From Pantoea latae (lineage in GTDB: Bacteria > Pseudomonadota > Gammaproteobacteria > Enterobacterales > Enterobacteriaceae), in assembly GCF_002077695.1 (NCBI RefSeq), contig NZ_MWUE01000023.1, forward strand, positions 62,001 through 126,000: DNA of 64,000 bases. Direction: 5' to 3'. Of the stretch, positions 26,356 to 36,523 are shown piece after piece. The notes below the pieces were generated by a model that ran no database searches, was not told the origin of the DNA, and was given only the letters and a program-made list of their open reading frames with translations. The stretch's first letter is position 1. Every line of letters starts with the position of its first letter. The position numbers and the translations under genes were made by a program.

Positions 26356-27678
26356 ATGCACGCCTATTTCGACCAGATCGAACACGTTCGTTTTGAAGGG
26401 GTAAAGAGCACCAATCCACTGGCGTTTCGCCATTACAATCCTGACGAGGTTATCCTCGGCAAAACCATGGCTGAGCACCTGCGTTTTGCCGCCTGCTACT
26501 GGCACACCTTCTGCTGGAACGGCGCGGATATGTTCGGCGTCGGCGCGTTCGATCGCCCGTGGCAAAAAAGCGGCGACGCGCTGCAGCTGGCGAAGCTCAA
26601 GGCGGACGTGGCGTTTGAGTTTTTCCACAAGCTCAACGTGCCCTACTATTGCTTCCACGACGTCGACGTCGCGCCGGAGGGCGATTCGCTGCGCAGCTAT
26701 CAGGAAAATTTCGCGGTGATGACCGACAAGCTGCTGGAGAAACAGCAGGAGAGCGGCGTGAAGCTGCTGTGGGGCACCGCCAACTGCTTTACCCATCCGC
26801 GCTATGGTGCCGGCGCGGCGACCAGCCCCGATCCGGAAATCTTCGCCTGGGCGGCGAGCCAGGTGTGCAGCGCCATGCAGGCGACGCAGACGCTGGGCGG
26901 CGAAAACTATGTGCTGTGGGGCGGCCGCGAGGGGTATGAAACCCTGCTGAACACCGATCTGCGCCAGGAGCGCGAGCAGATTGGCCGCTTTATGCAGATG
27001 GTGGTGGAGCACAAACATAAAATCGGCTTCCAGGGCACGCTGCTGATCGAGCCAAAACCGCAGGAGCCGACCAAACATCAGTATGATTATGACGTGGCGA
27101 CGGTGTACGGCTTCCTGAAGCAGTTCGGGCTGGAGAAAGAGATCAAGGTGAACGTGGAAGCGAACCACGCCACGCTGGCGGGCCACTCGTTTCATCATGA
27201 GATCGCCACCGCCATCGCGCTGGGCATTTTCGGTTCGGTGGACGCCAACCGCGGTGATGTCCAGTGCGGCTGGGATACCGACCAGTTCCCGATCAGCGTG
27301 GAAGAGAACGCGCTGGTGATGTACGAGATTATTAAAGCGGGCGGCTTCACCACCGGCGGCCTGAACTTCGACGCCAAAGTGCGTCGCCAGAGCACGGACA
27401 AATATGACCTCTTTTACGGCCATATCGGCGCGATGGATACTATGGCGCTGGCGCTGAAGGCGGCGGCGCGCATGGTAGCGGCGGGCGAGCTGGACCAACG
27501 CGTGGCACAGCGTTACAGCGGCTGGAATGGCGAGTTCGGCCAGCAAATCCTGAAAGGGGAGTTTTCTCTCGCCTCGCTGGCGGCGCATGCTCAGCAGCAG
27601 CAGTTCAATCCGCAGCATCACAGCGGTCGCCAGGAGCAGCTGGAGAACCTGGTCAACCACTATCTTTATGATTTCTGA
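26356..27678 (+). CDS. xylA: Xylose isomerase
   Basis: A 440-residue TIM-barrel enzyme converting D-xylose to D-xylulose. The catalytic His101 and Asp104 stand in [13 protein letters not shown], the substrate-binding [18 protein letters not shown] follows near 184-201, and metal ligands lie in [19 protein letters not shown]. Length equals E. coli XylA. GAGGAG precedes the start, and the divergent spacer carries XylR and CRP sites. xylB follows after 18 bp. Confidence 0.98.
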   Translation: MHAYFDQIEHVRFEGVKSTNPLAFRHYNPDEVILGKTMAEHLRFAACYWHTFCWNGADMFGVGAFDRPWQKSGDALQLAKLKADVAFEFFHKLNVPYYCFHDVDVAPEGDSLRSYQENFAVMTDKLLEKQQESGVKLLWGTANCFTHPRYGAGAATSPDPEIFAWAASQVCSAMQATQTLGGENYVLWGGREGYETLLNTDLRQEREQIGRFMQMVVEHKHKIGFQGTLLIEPKPQEPTKHQYDYDVATVYGFLKQFGLEKEIKVNVEANHATLAGHSFHHEIATAIALGIFGSVDANRGDVQCGWDTDQFPISVEENALVMYEIIKAGGFTTGGLNFDAKVRRQSTDKYDLFYGHIGAMDTMALALKAAARMVAAGELDQRVAQRYSGWNGEFGQQILKGEFSLASLAAHAQQQQFNPQHHSGRQEQLENLVNHYLYDF

Positions 27679-27696
27679 CACAACCGGGAGTAAGGC

Positions 27697-29139
27697 ATGT
27701 ATATCGGGATCGATTTAGGCACGTCCGGGGTCAAAGTGGCGCTGCTGAATGCGCAGGGCGAGGTGGCGGCGGTCAGCAGCGCGCCGCTGCAGGTGTCGCG
27801 TCCGCAGGCGCTCTGGAGCGAGCAGGATCCCGAAAGCTGGTGGCTGGCGACCGATCGGGCGATGCAGACGCTGGCGCAGCAGCATGCGCTCAGCGAGGTG
27901 AAGGCCATCGGCCTGAGCGGCCAGATGCACGGCGCGACGCTGCTGGACAGCGCGCATCGCGTGCTGCGTCCGGCCATTTTATGGAACGACGGGCGCAGCG
28001 GCGAGCAGTGCCGCGAGCTGGAGCAGCGCGTGCCCGCGTCGCGCCAGATCACCGGCAACCTGATGATGCCCGGTTTTACCGCGCCCAAACTGCTCTGGGT
28101 GCAACAGCACGAGCCTGAGATTTTTCAGCGGGTGGCGAAGGTGCTGCTGCCGAAAGACTACCTGCGCTGGCGGCTGAGCGGCGACTTCGCCAGCGACATG
28201 TCGGACGCGGCGGGCACGATGTGGCTCGACGTGGCGCGCCGCGACTGGAGCGATCGGATGCTCGATGCCTGCGGCCTGACGCGCGAGCAGATGCCCGCGC
28301 TATTCGAAGGTAACGCGGTGACCGGTTCGCTGAACGCCGACATCGCGGCGCGCTGGGGCATGGCGCCGGTGCCGCTGGTGGCGGGCGGCGGCGACAACGC
28401 CGCGGGCGCGGTGGGCGTCGGCATGACCGAGCCGGGCCAGGGCATGCTGTCGCTTGGCACCTCCGGCGTCTATTTCGTGGTCAGCGACGGCTACCTCAGC
28501 AATCCGCAGCGCGCGGTACACAGCTTCTGCCATGCGCTACCGCAGCGCTGGCATTTAATGTCGGTGATCCTCAGCGCCGCCGCCTCGCTCGACTGGGCCG
28601 CAGCGCTGACCGGCTGCGCCGACGTGCCGCAGCTGCTGGCGGAAGCGGAGCGTGCCAGTGACAGCGCGCCGCCGCTGTGGTTTCTGCCCTATCTCTCCGG
28701 CGAACGCACGCCGCACAACAATCCGCAGGCGACCGGCGTCTTTTTCGGCCTGACGCATCAGCATGGTCGGCCGGAGCTGGCGCGCGCGGTGCTGGAAGGC
28801 GTCGGCTACGCGCTGGCGCAGGGCATCGACGCGGTGCACGAGTGCGGCGTCGCGCCCTCCAGCATTATGCTGATCGGCGGCGGCGCGCGCAGCGCGCTGT
28901 GGCGGCAGATGCTGGCCGATATCAGCGGCCAGACGCTCGACTACTGTCAGGGCGGCGAGGTGGGGCCAGCGCTCGGCGCGGCGCGGCTGGCGCAGCTGGC
29001 GCTCGACCCGCAGGCGACGCTGCCTGCCTTACCGCGCGTGCAGCGCCATCAGCCCGACGCGGCGCGCCATCACCATTATCAGCCGCTGCGCGACACCTTT
29101 GCTCGCCTCTATACGCAGCTGGCGCCGCTGATGCGCTAA
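27697..29139 (+). CDS. xylB: Xylulokinase
   Basis: A 480-residue FGGY-family kinase that phosphorylates D-xylulose for entry into the pentose phosphate pathway. The phosphate-binding loop YIGIDLGTSGVKVALL opens the protein, with SGQMHGATLLD near 74-84, the catalytic Asp233 in GGGDNAAGAVG, and LSGERTPHNNPQATG in the C-terminal lobe. It is 18 bp downstream of xylA. Unlike E. coli, the genes after it are a cysteine hydrolase and a GlxA-type regulator. Confidence 0.97.
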   Translation: MYIGIDLGTSGVKVALLNAQGEVAAVSSAPLQVSRPQALWSEQDPESWWLATDRAMQTLAQQHALSEVKAIGLSGQMHGATLLDSAHRVLRPAILWNDGRSGEQCRELEQRVPASRQITGNLMMPGFTAPKLLWVQQHEPEIFQRVAKVLLPKDYLRWRLSGDFASDMSDAAGTMWLDVARRDWSDRMLDACGLTREQMPALFEGNAVTGSLNADIAARWGMAPVPLVAGGGDNAAGAVGVGMTEPGQGMLSLGTSGVYFVVSDGYLSNPQRAVHSFCHALPQRWHLMSVILSAAASLDWAAALTGCADVPQLLAEAERASDSAPPLWFLPYLSGERTPHNNPQATGVFFGLTHQHGRPELARAVLEGVGYALAQGIDAVHECGVAPSSIMLIGGGARSALWRQMLADISGQTLDYCQGGEVGPALGAARLAQLALDPQATLPALPRVQRHQPDAARHHHYQPLRDTFARLYTQLAPLMR

Positions 29140-29238
29140 GCCTGTCCCGTCCTGTCGCTATCTTGTCCCGATTTGGCCTTCTTCCTCTGCCTCAGGCCCG
29201 TCGTGATGGGCCTGAATTCATTTCTCAGGAGGCCGAAA

Positions 29239-29778
29239 ATGGCACAGGCAGCACTGTTAGTCATTGATGTTCAGCAGTCGTTTCAGCACCGTGATTTCTG
29301 GCAGGAAGAGGACGTTCCGGCTTTTCAGCGCCATATCAGCGCGCTGATCGAAGGCTGCCAGGCGAAAGCAATTCCGGTGGTGGACGTCTTCCACGTCGCG
29401 CCGCAGGGCCCGTTTGCCCTCGACTCCGGCTGGGTGAAGCGGATGGATTTTTTGCAGCACGAGGCGGCCTTCAGCGTGCAGAAACATGTGCATAATGCCC
29501 TGACCGAATCGGGCCTGCTGCCCTGGCTGGAGGCACAGGGGATCGACACGCTGATTATCAGCGGCATCCGCACCGAGCAGTGCTGCGAAACCACCGCGCG
29601 CGTGGCGTCCGATCTCGGTTTTAAGGTACTGTTTGTCAGCGAAGCGACGCTGACCTTTCCGATGACGCACAATGGCGTCACGCTCAGCAGCGCCGAGCTG
29701 ATTCACCGTACCGAAACCGTGCTGATTAACCGCTTTGCCGAGGTGGTGAGCGTGGAAGCGTGCCTGGCGCGCGTCTGA
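29239..29778 (+). CDS. Isochorismatase-like cysteine hydrolase
   Basis: A 179-residue member of the isochorismatase/nicotinamidase fold. The catalytic triad is complete: Asp10 in LLVIDVQQSF, Lys82 in SVQKHVHN, and Cys115 in SGIRTEQCCETTARVASDLGF, which fits the TxxCVxxTA signature. I chose ATG 29239 because a perfect AGGAGG lies before it. Members hydrolyse amides or enol ethers (nicotinamide, N-carbamoylsarcosine, ureidoacrylate, isochorismate), and the substrate cannot be read from sequence. It is 17 bp from the GlxA-type regulator gene, so the pair forms a small unit. Confidence 0.85.
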   Translation: MAQAALLVIDVQQSFQHRDFWQEEDVPAFQRHISALIEGCQAKAIPVVDVFHVAPQGPFALDSGWVKRMDFLQHEAAFSVQKHVHNALTESGLLPWLEAQGIDTLIISGIRTEQCCETTARVASDLGFKVLFVSEATLTFPMTHNGVTLSSAELIHRTETVLINRFAEVVSVEACLARV

Positions 29779-29795
29779 CAACAAGGAGTCGCGCG

Positions 29796-30728
29796 ATGGC
29801 GCAAACCGTCCTGTTTCTTACTCTGCCCGGCGTAATGGCGCTTGATGTGACCGGACCGGCGGAGACGCTGCGGCTGGCGGGGGATCGCTTTGCGCTGCGC
29901 TATATCGGCCCAGAGGAGAGCGTGCTCAGCTCGACGCAGATGACCATCGCCGGCATCGAGCCGCTGCCGGCGAGCCTGCCGCCCGACAGCCTGCTGGTGG
30001 TGCCGGGCGTGTATGACTCTTCGGTCTGGTTCGCCACGCCGCAGGCGGAAATAGCGCGACGCTGGCTGCAACGTCAGCAGCCGCTGCTGCACGCGCGGCA
30101 GATCACCCTGATCTGCGTCTGTTCCGGCGCGCTGCTGGCGGCGCAGGCCGGTTTGCTCGACGGCGTACAGTGCACCACCCATCACGAGGTGCTCGCAAGG
30201 CTGAAAGCCGCCGCGCCCGCCGCGCTGGTGAAAGAGAATCGCGTCTTCGTCGACGACGACAATATCTGGACCAGCGCCGGCATCACCGCCGGCATCGATC
30301 TCTCTCTGCACCTGATTAACCGGCTGTGCGGCGCGCAGGCGGCGCTGGAGGTGGCGCGCGAGATGGTGGTGTGGTTCCGCCGCTCCGGCGACGATCCGCA
30401 GCTGTCGCCCTGGCTGCGCTACCGCAACCATCTGCATCCGGCGATCCATCGCGCGCAGGACGCGATGATCGCCCATCCCGAGCACGCCTGGTCGCTGGAG
30501 GATCTCGCCGCGCGCGTTCACGTCAGCGGCCGTCACCTGGCGCGCCTGTTCCGCCAGCATCTGGGCGTCAGCGTGCGCGAGTATCACGAGCAGCTGCGGC
30601 TGGGCATCGCGCGCCAGCGCCAGCAGCAGGGCGAAGGCGCGGAGAAAGCGGCGCTGGCCGCCGGTTTTTCTTCAGCGCGTCAGCTGCGGCGCGCCCGCGA
30701 TCGCTGGCGCGATCAGCTTACCCAGTGA
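29796..30728 (+). CDS. GlxA-family AraC-type regulator with DJ-1/PfpI domain
   Basis: A 310-residue regulator. The N-terminal DJ-1/PfpI domain (about 5-185) includes the elbow [17 protein letters not shown] with a cysteine at the position of the family nucleophile. The C-terminal AraC domain (about 210-310) has [21 protein letters not shown] as first helix-turn-helix and a second near [18 protein letters not shown] chose ATG 29796 with AAGGAG upstream. It probably regulates the hydrolase gene just before it (inference). Its 3' end overlaps the 3' end of wecH by 16 bp on the opposite strand. Confidence 0.87.
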   Translation: MAQTVLFLTLPGVMALDVTGPAETLRLAGDRFALRYIGPEESVLSSTQMTIAGIEPLPASLPPDSLLVVPGVYDSSVWFATPQAEIARRWLQRQQPLLHARQITLICVCSGALLAAQAGLLDGVQCTTHHEVLARLKAAAPAALVKENRVFVDDDNIWTSAGITAGIDLSLHLINRLCGAQAALEVAREMVVWFRRSGDDPQLSPWLRYRNHLHPAIHRAQDAMIAHPEHAWSLEDLAARVHVSGRHLARLFRQHLGVSVREYHEQLRLGIARQRQQQGEGAEKAALAAGFSSARQLRRARDRWRDQLTQ

Positions 30729-31708
30729 CGCCTGTCGAGGCGCTGCAGGCCTACAGCCAGCAGCAGGCTGCCCGCCAGCGTCGCGCCGAACACCCAGGGC
30801 AGATCGAGCAGCGGCCGCGACATATCGTCATAGTGACGCGTGCGCAAAAAGTGAATAAAGAGCGCGTGAAAGCCGTAAATCGGCAGCGAATAGCGTGAAA
30901 GGGTGCCGAGCACCGGCAGCGTGCGGGCGTTCAGCGCGTTTTTGAACAGCACCAGCAGGCTGATGGCGGCGATAAACACCAGCGGGCCGCAGTAGAGATA
31001 CCAGCGGTCATTAAAGGCGCCGTTAACGATCAGCGCCTGTTTGGTGCCGAGCGTAATGCCGATCACGCAGGCGGCGAACAGCCCCGCCGCCAGCGGCGTC
31101 ACGCCGCGCTTTTGCGTTTCCATGGTGCCGATGGCGCGTCCCAACAGGGCGTAGAGCAGATAGTAGATGCTGTCGCCGCTGACGTAGAGATTGACCGGCA
31201 GCCAGTGAAACGGCCCGACCGCCTGATCCACCGTGTTCGGGTTGGCCAGCACCGCCAGCACAATGACCAGCAGCGCCACGTAGCGCGCCTGCACCTGCTT
31301 GACCTGAATCAGCGGCGAGAGCAGATAGATGCCGATTAGCGCGAAGAAAAACCACAGATGATAAAACACCGGCTTCTGCAGCATCTTCAGCAGCGAGCGC
31401 CCTTCGCTGATGGGCGTCAGCCAGGTGATGTAGGCCAGCGCCACCGCGCTGTAGAACAGCAGGCAGAGCACCAGCCGCAGCAGATGGCGCGGCTGGGCGC
31501 TGCGCTCGCCGAAGAAGAGGTAGCCGGAGATCATAAAAAAGAGCGGCACGCAGACGCGCGACGCGGAGTTGAGCAGGTTGGCGATATCCCACCAGTGTCC
31601 GGTCACCGCCATCGGCCCGGTGATATACCAGGTGGTGGTATGAATTACGATCACCATTAAACAGGCGACCGCGCGTAAATTGTCGATCCAGCAAATCTTT
31701 TGCGACAT
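30713..31708 (-). CDS. wecH: Membrane O-acetyltransferase WecH
   Basis: A 331-residue acyltransferase-3 protein with about ten membrane segments. The early motif [20 protein letters not shown] holds the conserved Arg and His of the family, and [17 protein letters not shown] follows. It matches E. coli WecH (YiaH), which adds O-acetyl groups to enterobacterial common antigen. As in E. coli it lies next to glyQ, here divergent from it. No other surface polysaccharide genes are near. Confidence 0.92.
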   Translation of the reverse strand: MSQKICWIDNLRAVACLMVIVIHTTTWYITGPMAVTGHWWDIANLLNSASRVCVPLFFMISGYLFFGERSAQPRHLLRLVLCLLFYSAVALAYITWLTPISEGRSLLKMLQKPVFYHLWFFFALIGIYLLSPLIQVKQVQARYVALLVIVLAVLANPNTVDQAVGPFHWLPVNLYVSGDSIYYLLYALLGRAIGTMETQKRGVTPLAAGLFAACVIGITLGTKQALIVNGAFNDRWYLYCGPLVFIAAISLLVLFKNALNARTLPVLGTLSRYSLPIYGFHALFIHFLRTRHYDDMSRPLLDLPWVFGATLAGSLLLAVGLQRLDRRHWVS

Positions 31709-31851
31709 CGGGTCCTCTTGCGCATCTCATTGGTGCGAAGAAGGGTAGACAGTCGCAATGCGCGCGACAACCTTTCGCCTCAGGATTCGGAGCCGTCTGG
31801 CGCGCCCCGCGCCCGCCAGGATTTCCGGCTGCACATCGCGCGGTCAAAGGG

Positions 31852-31857
31852 TATACT
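31852..31857 (+). promoter_or_regulatory. Candidate -10 of the glyQS promoter
   Basis: TATACT preceded by GGG, 45 bp before glyQ. The -35 at usual spacing (around 31829-31834, CTGCAC) is weak. It lies in the wecH-glyQ divergent spacer. Confidence 0.4.
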
Positions 31858-31901
31858 GTCGCACTCTTTTTTCATCTACCCGACTCGCGTGCGAAATCAT
31901 C

Positions 31902-32813
31902 ATGCAAAAGTTTGATACCAAAACCTTTCAGGGCCTGATCCTGACATTGCAGGATTACTGGGCGCGTCAGGGCTGCACCATCGTTCAGCCGCTGGACATG
32001 GAAGTGGGCGCTGGCACTTCACACCCTATGACCTGCCTGCGCGCACTCGGACCAGAGCCGATTGCCGCAGCCTATGTGCAACCGTCGCGCCGTCCGACCG
32101 ACGGGCGCTACGGCGAAAACCCGAACCGCTTACAGCACTACTACCAGTTCCAGGTGATCATCAAGCCGTCGCCGGACAACATTCAGGAGCTGTATCTCGG
32201 ATCGCTGAAAGAGCTGGGCATCGATCCCACCGTGCATGATATTCGCTTTGTGGAAGATAACTGGGAAAACCCGACGCTGGGCGCGTGGGGCCTCGGCTGG
32301 GAAGTGTGGCTCAACGGCATGGAAGTGACGCAGTTCACCTACTTCCAGCAGGTGGGCGGCCTGGAGTGTAAGCCGGTGACCGGCGAGATCACCTACGGCC
32401 TTGAGCGTCTGGCGATGTATATCCAGAGCGTCGACAGCGTCTACGATCTGGTCTGGAGCGACGGCCCGCTGGGTAAAACCACCTACGGCGACGTGTTCCA
32501 TCAGAACGAAGTGGAGCAGTCCACCTATAACTTCGAATACGCCGACGTCGACTTCCTCTTTACCTGCTTCGAGCAGTACGAGAAAGAGGCGCAGACGCTG
32601 CTGGCGCTGGAAAAACCGCTGCCGCTGCCCGCCTACGAGCGCATTCTGAAAGCCGCGCACAGCTTTAACCTGCTGGACGCGCGCAAGGCGATCTCCGTGA
32701 CCGAGCGCCAGCGCTATATTCTGCGCATCCGCACCCTGACCAAAGCCGTGGCTGAAGCCTACTACGCCTCCCGCGAGGCGCTGGGCTTCCCGATGTGCAA
32801 TAACAACAAGTAA
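31902..32813 (+). CDS. glyQ: Glycyl-tRNA synthetase alpha subunit
   Basis: A 303-residue subunit, same length as E. coli GlyQ, which holds the class II catalytic core of the alpha2beta2 enzyme and activates glycine. Class II motifs are visible in [40 protein letters not shown] and [11 protein letters not shown] chose ATG 31902 by alignment ([12 protein letters not shown]); the longer open frame upstream is not coding-like. glyS follows after 9 bp. Confidence 0.98.
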   Translation: MQKFDTKTFQGLILTLQDYWARQGCTIVQPLDMEVGAGTSHPMTCLRALGPEPIAAAYVQPSRRPTDGRYGENPNRLQHYYQFQVIIKPSPDNIQELYLGSLKELGIDPTVHDIRFVEDNWENPTLGAWGLGWEVWLNGMEVTQFTYFQQVGGLECKPVTGEITYGLERLAMYIQSVDSVYDLVWSDGPLGKTTYGDVFHQNEVEQSTYNFEYADVDFLFTCFEQYEKEAQTLLALEKPLPLPAYERILKAAHSFNLLDARKAISVTERQRYILRIRTLTKAVAEAYYASREALGFPMCNNNK

Positions 32814-32822
32814 GAGGCAGCC

Positions 32823-34892
32823 ATGACTGAAAAAACGTTTCTGGTGGAGATCGGCACCGAAGAGCTGCCGCCGAAAGCATTGCGCAGCCTGGCCGAAGCC
32901 TTTGCCGCACAGGTCACCGCCGAGCTGGACAGCGCCGGTCTGGCGCATGGCGAGGTGCGCTGGTACGCCGCGCCGCGCCGTCTGGCGCTGAAAGTCGCAG
33001 GCTTAAGCGCTGCGCAGCCCGATCGTGAAGTCGAGAAACGCGGCCCGGCCGTCTCTGCCGCCTTTGACGCCGACGGCAAGCCGACCAAAGCGGCGGAAGG
33101 CTGGGCGCGCGGCAACGGCATCACCGTCGACCAGGCAGAGCGCCTGAGCACCGACAAAGGCGAATGGCTGGTTTACCGGGCGCAGGTGAAGGGCGAGTCC
33201 GCCCAGTCGCTGCTGCCGGGCATGATCGCCACCGCGCTCGGCAAGCTGCCGATCCCGAAACTGATGCGCTGGGGCGCAAGCGACGTGCAGTTTGTCCGTC
33301 CGGTGCACACCGTGACGCTGCTGCTGGGCGACGAACTGATCCCGGCCACTATTCTCGGCATTGCGTCAGGACGCACGATTCGCGGCCACCGCTTTATGGG
33401 CGAGCCGGAATTCACTATCGACCACGCCGACCAGTACCCGGAAATTCTGGAGACGCGCGGCAAGGTGATCGCCGATTACGCGGTGCGTAAGGCGCAGATT
33501 AAAGCCGATGCGGAAGCGGCGGCGCGTCAGCTGGGCGGCACTGCCGACCTGAGCGATAGCCTGCTGGAAGAGGTGGCCTCGCTGGTGGAGTGGCCGGTGG
33601 TGCTGACGGCGACCTTCGAAGAAAAGTTCCTCAAGGTGCCGGCGGAAGCGCTGGTCTACACCATGAAGGGCGATCAGAAATATTTCCCGGTCTATGACGA
33701 CGCGGGCAAGCTGCTGCCGAACTTCATTTTCGTCACCAATATCGAATCGAGCGATCCGCAGCAGATTATCGCCGGTAACGAAAAGGTGGTGCGCCCGCGT
33801 CTGGCGGATGCCGAATTCTTCTTTAACACCGACCGCAAAAAGCGTCTGGAAGATCATCTGCCGCGTCTCGAAACCGTGCTGTTCCAGAAAGAGCTGGGCA
33901 CGCTGCGCGACAAAACCGACCGCATTCAGGCGCTGGCGGGCTGGATCGCCGCGCAAATCGGCGCGGACGTCAATCACGCGACGCGCGCCGGCCTGCTCTC
34001 CAAGTGCGACCTGATGACCAATATGGTGTTTGAGTTTACCGACACGCAGGGCGTCATGGGCATGCACTACGCGCGTCACGACGGCGAAGCCGAAGATGTG
34101 GCGGTGGCGCTCAACGAGCAGTATCAGCCGCGCTACGCCGGCGACGATCTGCCGTCGAACCCGGTGGCCTGCGCGCTAGCGATCGCCGACAAGATGGATA
34201 CCCTCGCGGGCATCTTTGGCATCGGCCAGCATCCGAAGGGCGACAAAGATCCCTTTGCGCTGCGTCGCGCCGCGCTGGGCGTGCTGCGTATCATCGTCGA
34301 GAAGAACCTGCCGCTCGATCTGCAAACCCTGACCGAGGAAGCGGTGCGTCTTTACGGCAGCAAGCTGAGCAACGGCAACGTGGTGGACGACGTGATCGAC
34401 TTTATGCTCGGCCGCTTCCGCAGCTGGTATCAGGAAGAGGGCCACAGCGTCGATACGCTGCAGGCGGTGCTGGCGCGTCGTCCGACGCGTCCGGCCGACT
34501 TCGATGCGCGCATGAAGGCGGTGTCGCACTTCCGCACGCTCGACGAAGCGGCGGCGCTGGCGGCGGCGAACAAGCGCGTCTCCAATATTCTGGCGAAATC
34601 GACCGAAACCCTGAATGAGAGCGTGCAGGCGTCGCTGCTGAAAGAGAACGAAGAGATCCAGCTGGCGACCTTCGTCACCGCGCTCGGCGACAAGCTGCAG
34701 CCTTACTTCGCCGAAGGCCGCTATCAGGATGCGCTGATCGAACTGGCGCAGCTGCGCACCGCGGTTGATAACTTCTTCGACAAGGTGATGGTGAACGCCG
34801 ACGACGCCGAGGTGCGCGTCAACCGCCTGACGCTGCTGGCGAAGCTGCGCGAGCTGTTCCTGCAGGTGGCGGATATTTCGCTGCTGCAGTAA
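32823..34892 (+). CDS. glyS: Glycyl-tRNA synthetase beta subunit
   Basis: A 689-residue subunit, same length as E. coli GlyS. It binds tRNA-Gly and is needed with GlyQ for aminoacylation. Landmarks are [19 protein letters not shown] at the start, [39 protein letters not shown] and the HD-like and anticodon-binding C-terminal part. Its ATG is 9 bp after glyQ, and an intrinsic terminator follows the gene. Confidence 0.98.
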   Translation: MTEKTFLVEIGTEELPPKALRSLAEAFAAQVTAELDSAGLAHGEVRWYAAPRRLALKVAGLSAAQPDREVEKRGPAVSAAFDADGKPTKAAEGWARGNGITVDQAERLSTDKGEWLVYRAQVKGESAQSLLPGMIATALGKLPIPKLMRWGASDVQFVRPVHTVTLLLGDELIPATILGIASGRTIRGHRFMGEPEFTIDHADQYPEILETRGKVIADYAVRKAQIKADAEAAARQLGGTADLSDSLLEEVASLVEWPVVLTATFEEKFLKVPAEALVYTMKGDQKYFPVYDDAGKLLPNFIFVTNIESSDPQQIIAGNEKVVRPRLADAEFFFNTDRKKRLEDHLPRLETVLFQKELGTLRDKTDRIQALAGWIAAQIGADVNHATRAGLLSKCDLMTNMVFEFTDTQGVMGMHYARHDGEAEDVAVALNEQYQPRYAGDDLPSNPVACALAIADKMDTLAGIFGIGQHPKGDKDPFALRRAALGVLRIIVEKNLPLDLQTLTEEAVRLYGSKLSNGNVVDDVIDFMLGRFRSWYQEEGHSVDTLQAVLARRPTRPADFDARMKAVSHFRTLDEAAALAAANKRVSNILAKSTETLNESVQASLLKENEEIQLATFVTALGDKLQPYFAEGRYQDALIELAQLRTAVDNFFDKVMVNADDAEVRVNRLTLLAKLRELFLQVADISLLQ

Positions 34893-34925
34893 GCGTGTTA
34901 TTAGCCGTAAGCGAATAATGCCAGT

Positions 34926-34957
34926 AAAAGGCCGACATCACTGTCGGCCTTTTTTTA
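34926..34957 (+). terminator. Intrinsic terminator of glyQS
   Basis: AAAAGGCCGACA, 4-base loop, TGTCGGCCTTTTTTT. A strong stem with a T-run 34 bp after glyS. Confidence 0.94.
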
Positions 34958-34977
34958 TCAGAGAAGCGAGCGGCAGT

Positions 34978-35017
34978 TTGATCCAACCCGTAAGGAAGAC
35001 TATAGTAAGGGTTACGG
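34978..35017 (+). promoter_or_regulatory. Promoter and operator of the toxin-antitoxin pair
   Basis: TTGATC (34978-34983) and TATAGT (35001-35006) are separated by exactly 17 bp. An inverted repeat CCGTAA (34988-34993) / TTACGG (35012-35017) brackets the -10. An XRE antitoxin bound there would block RNA polymerase, the usual autoregulation of such pairs. Confidence 0.65.
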
Positions 35018-35041
35018 CTTACAAGGATGTAGGGGGAATAT

Positions 35042-35431
35042 ATGGGCGTTTTTTTAACGCCTGAGTTCGAAGCAGAGCGCAGGCGACTGAGTATTACAGA
35101 TAATATTATTTGTAAAACAGCGCGCAAGGTTTTCAGCGGTCTTAAAGGGAATTCGCTGGGAAAGTTCACCTATAAAAGACGGATTGCCCTGCCAAATGTC
35201 AGTGAACGAGATGGCGCGCGTTCAATCGTTTTCTTTAATGATGGCGTGCATCTTTATTTTTTTTACCTTTACGCAAAAAGCGATCTCTCTAAAAAGAAAG
35301 GTAAAGAGATAGAGGATGCCGAAATAGACCTTTTTTGTAGTATCGCGCCAGATTTTATCGCCATGAACGAGGCTATGATAAAAACGCTGCTTGAAAAAAA
35401 AGAACTGTTCGAGGTTAACTGTAATGAGTGA
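35042..35431 (+). CDS. RelE/HigB-like toxin of a type II toxin-antitoxin pair
   Basis: A 129-residue basic protein. KTARKVFSGLKGNSLGKFTYKRR and GARSIVFFNDGVHLYFFYLYAKSDLSKKKGKE follow the pattern of RelE-superfamily mRNA interferases (basic strands, then a KSD/K-rich segment), and DxxE-type acidic residues follow. The toxin precedes the antitoxin, the HigBA order. The next gene, an XRE-type protein, overlaps it by 8 bp. GGGGGA lies before the ATG. The pair is visibly AT-richer than its surroundings, suggesting horizontal acquisition between glyS and yibF. Endoribonuclease activity is inferred from the family. Confidence 0.8.
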   Translation: MGVFLTPEFEAERRRLSITDNIICKTARKVFSGLKGNSLGKFTYKRRIALPNVSERDGARSIVFFNDGVHLYFFYLYAKSDLSKKKGKEIEDAEIDLFCSIAPDFIAMNEAMIKTLLEKKELFEVNCNE

Positions 35432-35741
35432 TGATTTAAAAAATATTTACGCTATGGCGAAACGTTATCATAAGCATGGCGTGGTAAAAGATGAAACGCT
35501 TAAAACGGTTGAAGCTCGTATTAAAGCTGCTGATATTCCTGATGTTCGTCCTATGACTGGCGAAGAAATCAAGGAGGTTCGGCAGCGCTGGAACCTGTCT
35601 CAGTCAGTTCTGGCGCGAACAACAGGCATGTCTGTTGAAAGCGTCTCTAAATGGGAGCGTGGGGAGAGTAAGCCGAATCAGGCAGTGCTGCGAATTATCA
35701 ATATGATTTCTGACAAAGGGCCAGAAATATTTTTAAGTTAA
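35424..35741 (+). CDS. XRE/HigA-like antitoxin
   Basis: A 105-residue DNA-binding protein. An N-terminal segment (1-40) probably neutralises the toxin. A Cro/C1 helix-turn-helix covers about 44-97, with TGEEIKEVRQRWNLSQSVLA and SVESVSKWERGESKPNQAVLR. I chose ATG 35424, which overlaps the toxin gene by 8 bp; the open frame a little upstream is toxin sequence in another frame. It is expected to bind the toxin and repress the pair through the inverted repeat around the -10 at 35001. Confidence 0.82.
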   Translation: MSDDLKNIYAMAKRYHKHGVVKDETLKTVEARIKAADIPDVRPMTGEEIKEVRQRWNLSQSVLARTTGMSVESVSKWERGESKPNQAVLRIINMISDKGPEIFLS

Positions 35742-35813
35742 CCACAATAAATAACCTGTGGTGATCTGGCTTAAAGGCTTTTTTTAACGACGTCGTCATT
35801 AGCCCGCCTGTTT

Positions 35814-35854
35814 CGCCCAGCGCTAAGACAGAGAGAGTTCTTAAGCGCTGGGCG
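35814..35854. terminator. Long hairpin between antitoxin gene and yibF
   Basis: CGCCCAGCGCT (35814-35824) and AGCGCTGGGCG (35844-35854) form a perfect 11-bp stem around a 19-base loop whose ends can pair further. It lies between convergent genes; there is no T-run, but the stem is strong enough to matter for either mRNA end. Confidence 0.5.
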
Positions 35855-35881
35855 TTGCATCGGTAAAACGCGCCGCTGCCG

Positions 35882-36496
35882 TTACGCAGCCGGCGGCGCC
35901 GTGCGCGCAAAACTCTCGCGCTGGAACAGCTGCTCCGCCAGCTTTATCAGCGCCGGACGATCCACGCACCAGTTCGGCACTACGTGACGGAGGTTGATGT
36001 AGCCGATCATGCAGCCGGTGGCGATATCGGCAAGGTTGAGCGTGCCGTTGTTCAGCAAACGCCCCTGCGCCGCAATCGCCTCCAGCTGATCCAGCCCGCG
36101 CAGGATCTTCTCCCGATGGCGCGTCAGCACCTCGGTGGACTGCTGTTCCGGCGCGCGCAGCTTCTCGCGCACGATAATGCTGGCGCAGTCGCTGACGCCG
36201 TCCGCCAGCCGCTCGACCTGACGAATATGCAGCGCCAGCCAGGCGTCGTCCTGTGGCAGCATCGCGGGCGCGTCGCCGCGCAGCTCAAGGAACTGCGCGA
36301 TGATGGAGGAGTCGAACCAGGCCTGCTGCTCGTCGTCAATCAGCGTCGGCACCTTGCCCAGCGGGTTGTGACGCGACACCTGGCTGTCGGGGCCGTAGGG
36401 TGCATCGTTAACAAATTCGAAAACGATGCCTTTCTCCAGCAGGATAACCGAAATCTTTCGTACAAAAGGGCTGGTATAGCTGCCAATCAGTTTCAT
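35882..36496 (-). CDS. yibF: Glutathione S-transferase-like protein YibF
   Basis: A 204-residue GST. The thioredoxin-like N-terminal domain has MKLIGSYTSPFVRKISVILL, cis-Pro in NPLGKVPTL, and the glutathione-binding WFDSSII. The C-terminal helical domain ends QRESFARTAPPAA, very like the E. coli YibF tail. Its physiological substrate is not established. The start is 27 bp beyond the fdhE stop, so it may be read through from the fdo operon. Confidence 0.93.
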   Translation of the reverse strand: MKLIGSYTSPFVRKISVILLEKGIVFEFVNDAPYGPDSQVSRHNPLGKVPTLIDDEQQAWFDSSIIAQFLELRGDAPAMLPQDDAWLALHIRQVERLADGVSDCASIIVREKLRAPEQQSTEVLTRHREKILRGLDQLEAIAAQGRLLNNGTLNLADIATGCMIGYINLRHVVPNWCVDRPALIKLAEQLFQRESFARTAPPAA

Positions 36497-36523
36497 CGCG
36501 CGCCTCCGCCATCAGGGGGTTAA

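Noticed and set aside
26254..27681. A 475-codon minus-strand frame opposite xylA
   Set aside because: xylA is certain on the plus strand. The antisense product has no domains, and its end runs into the xylA regulatory sites.
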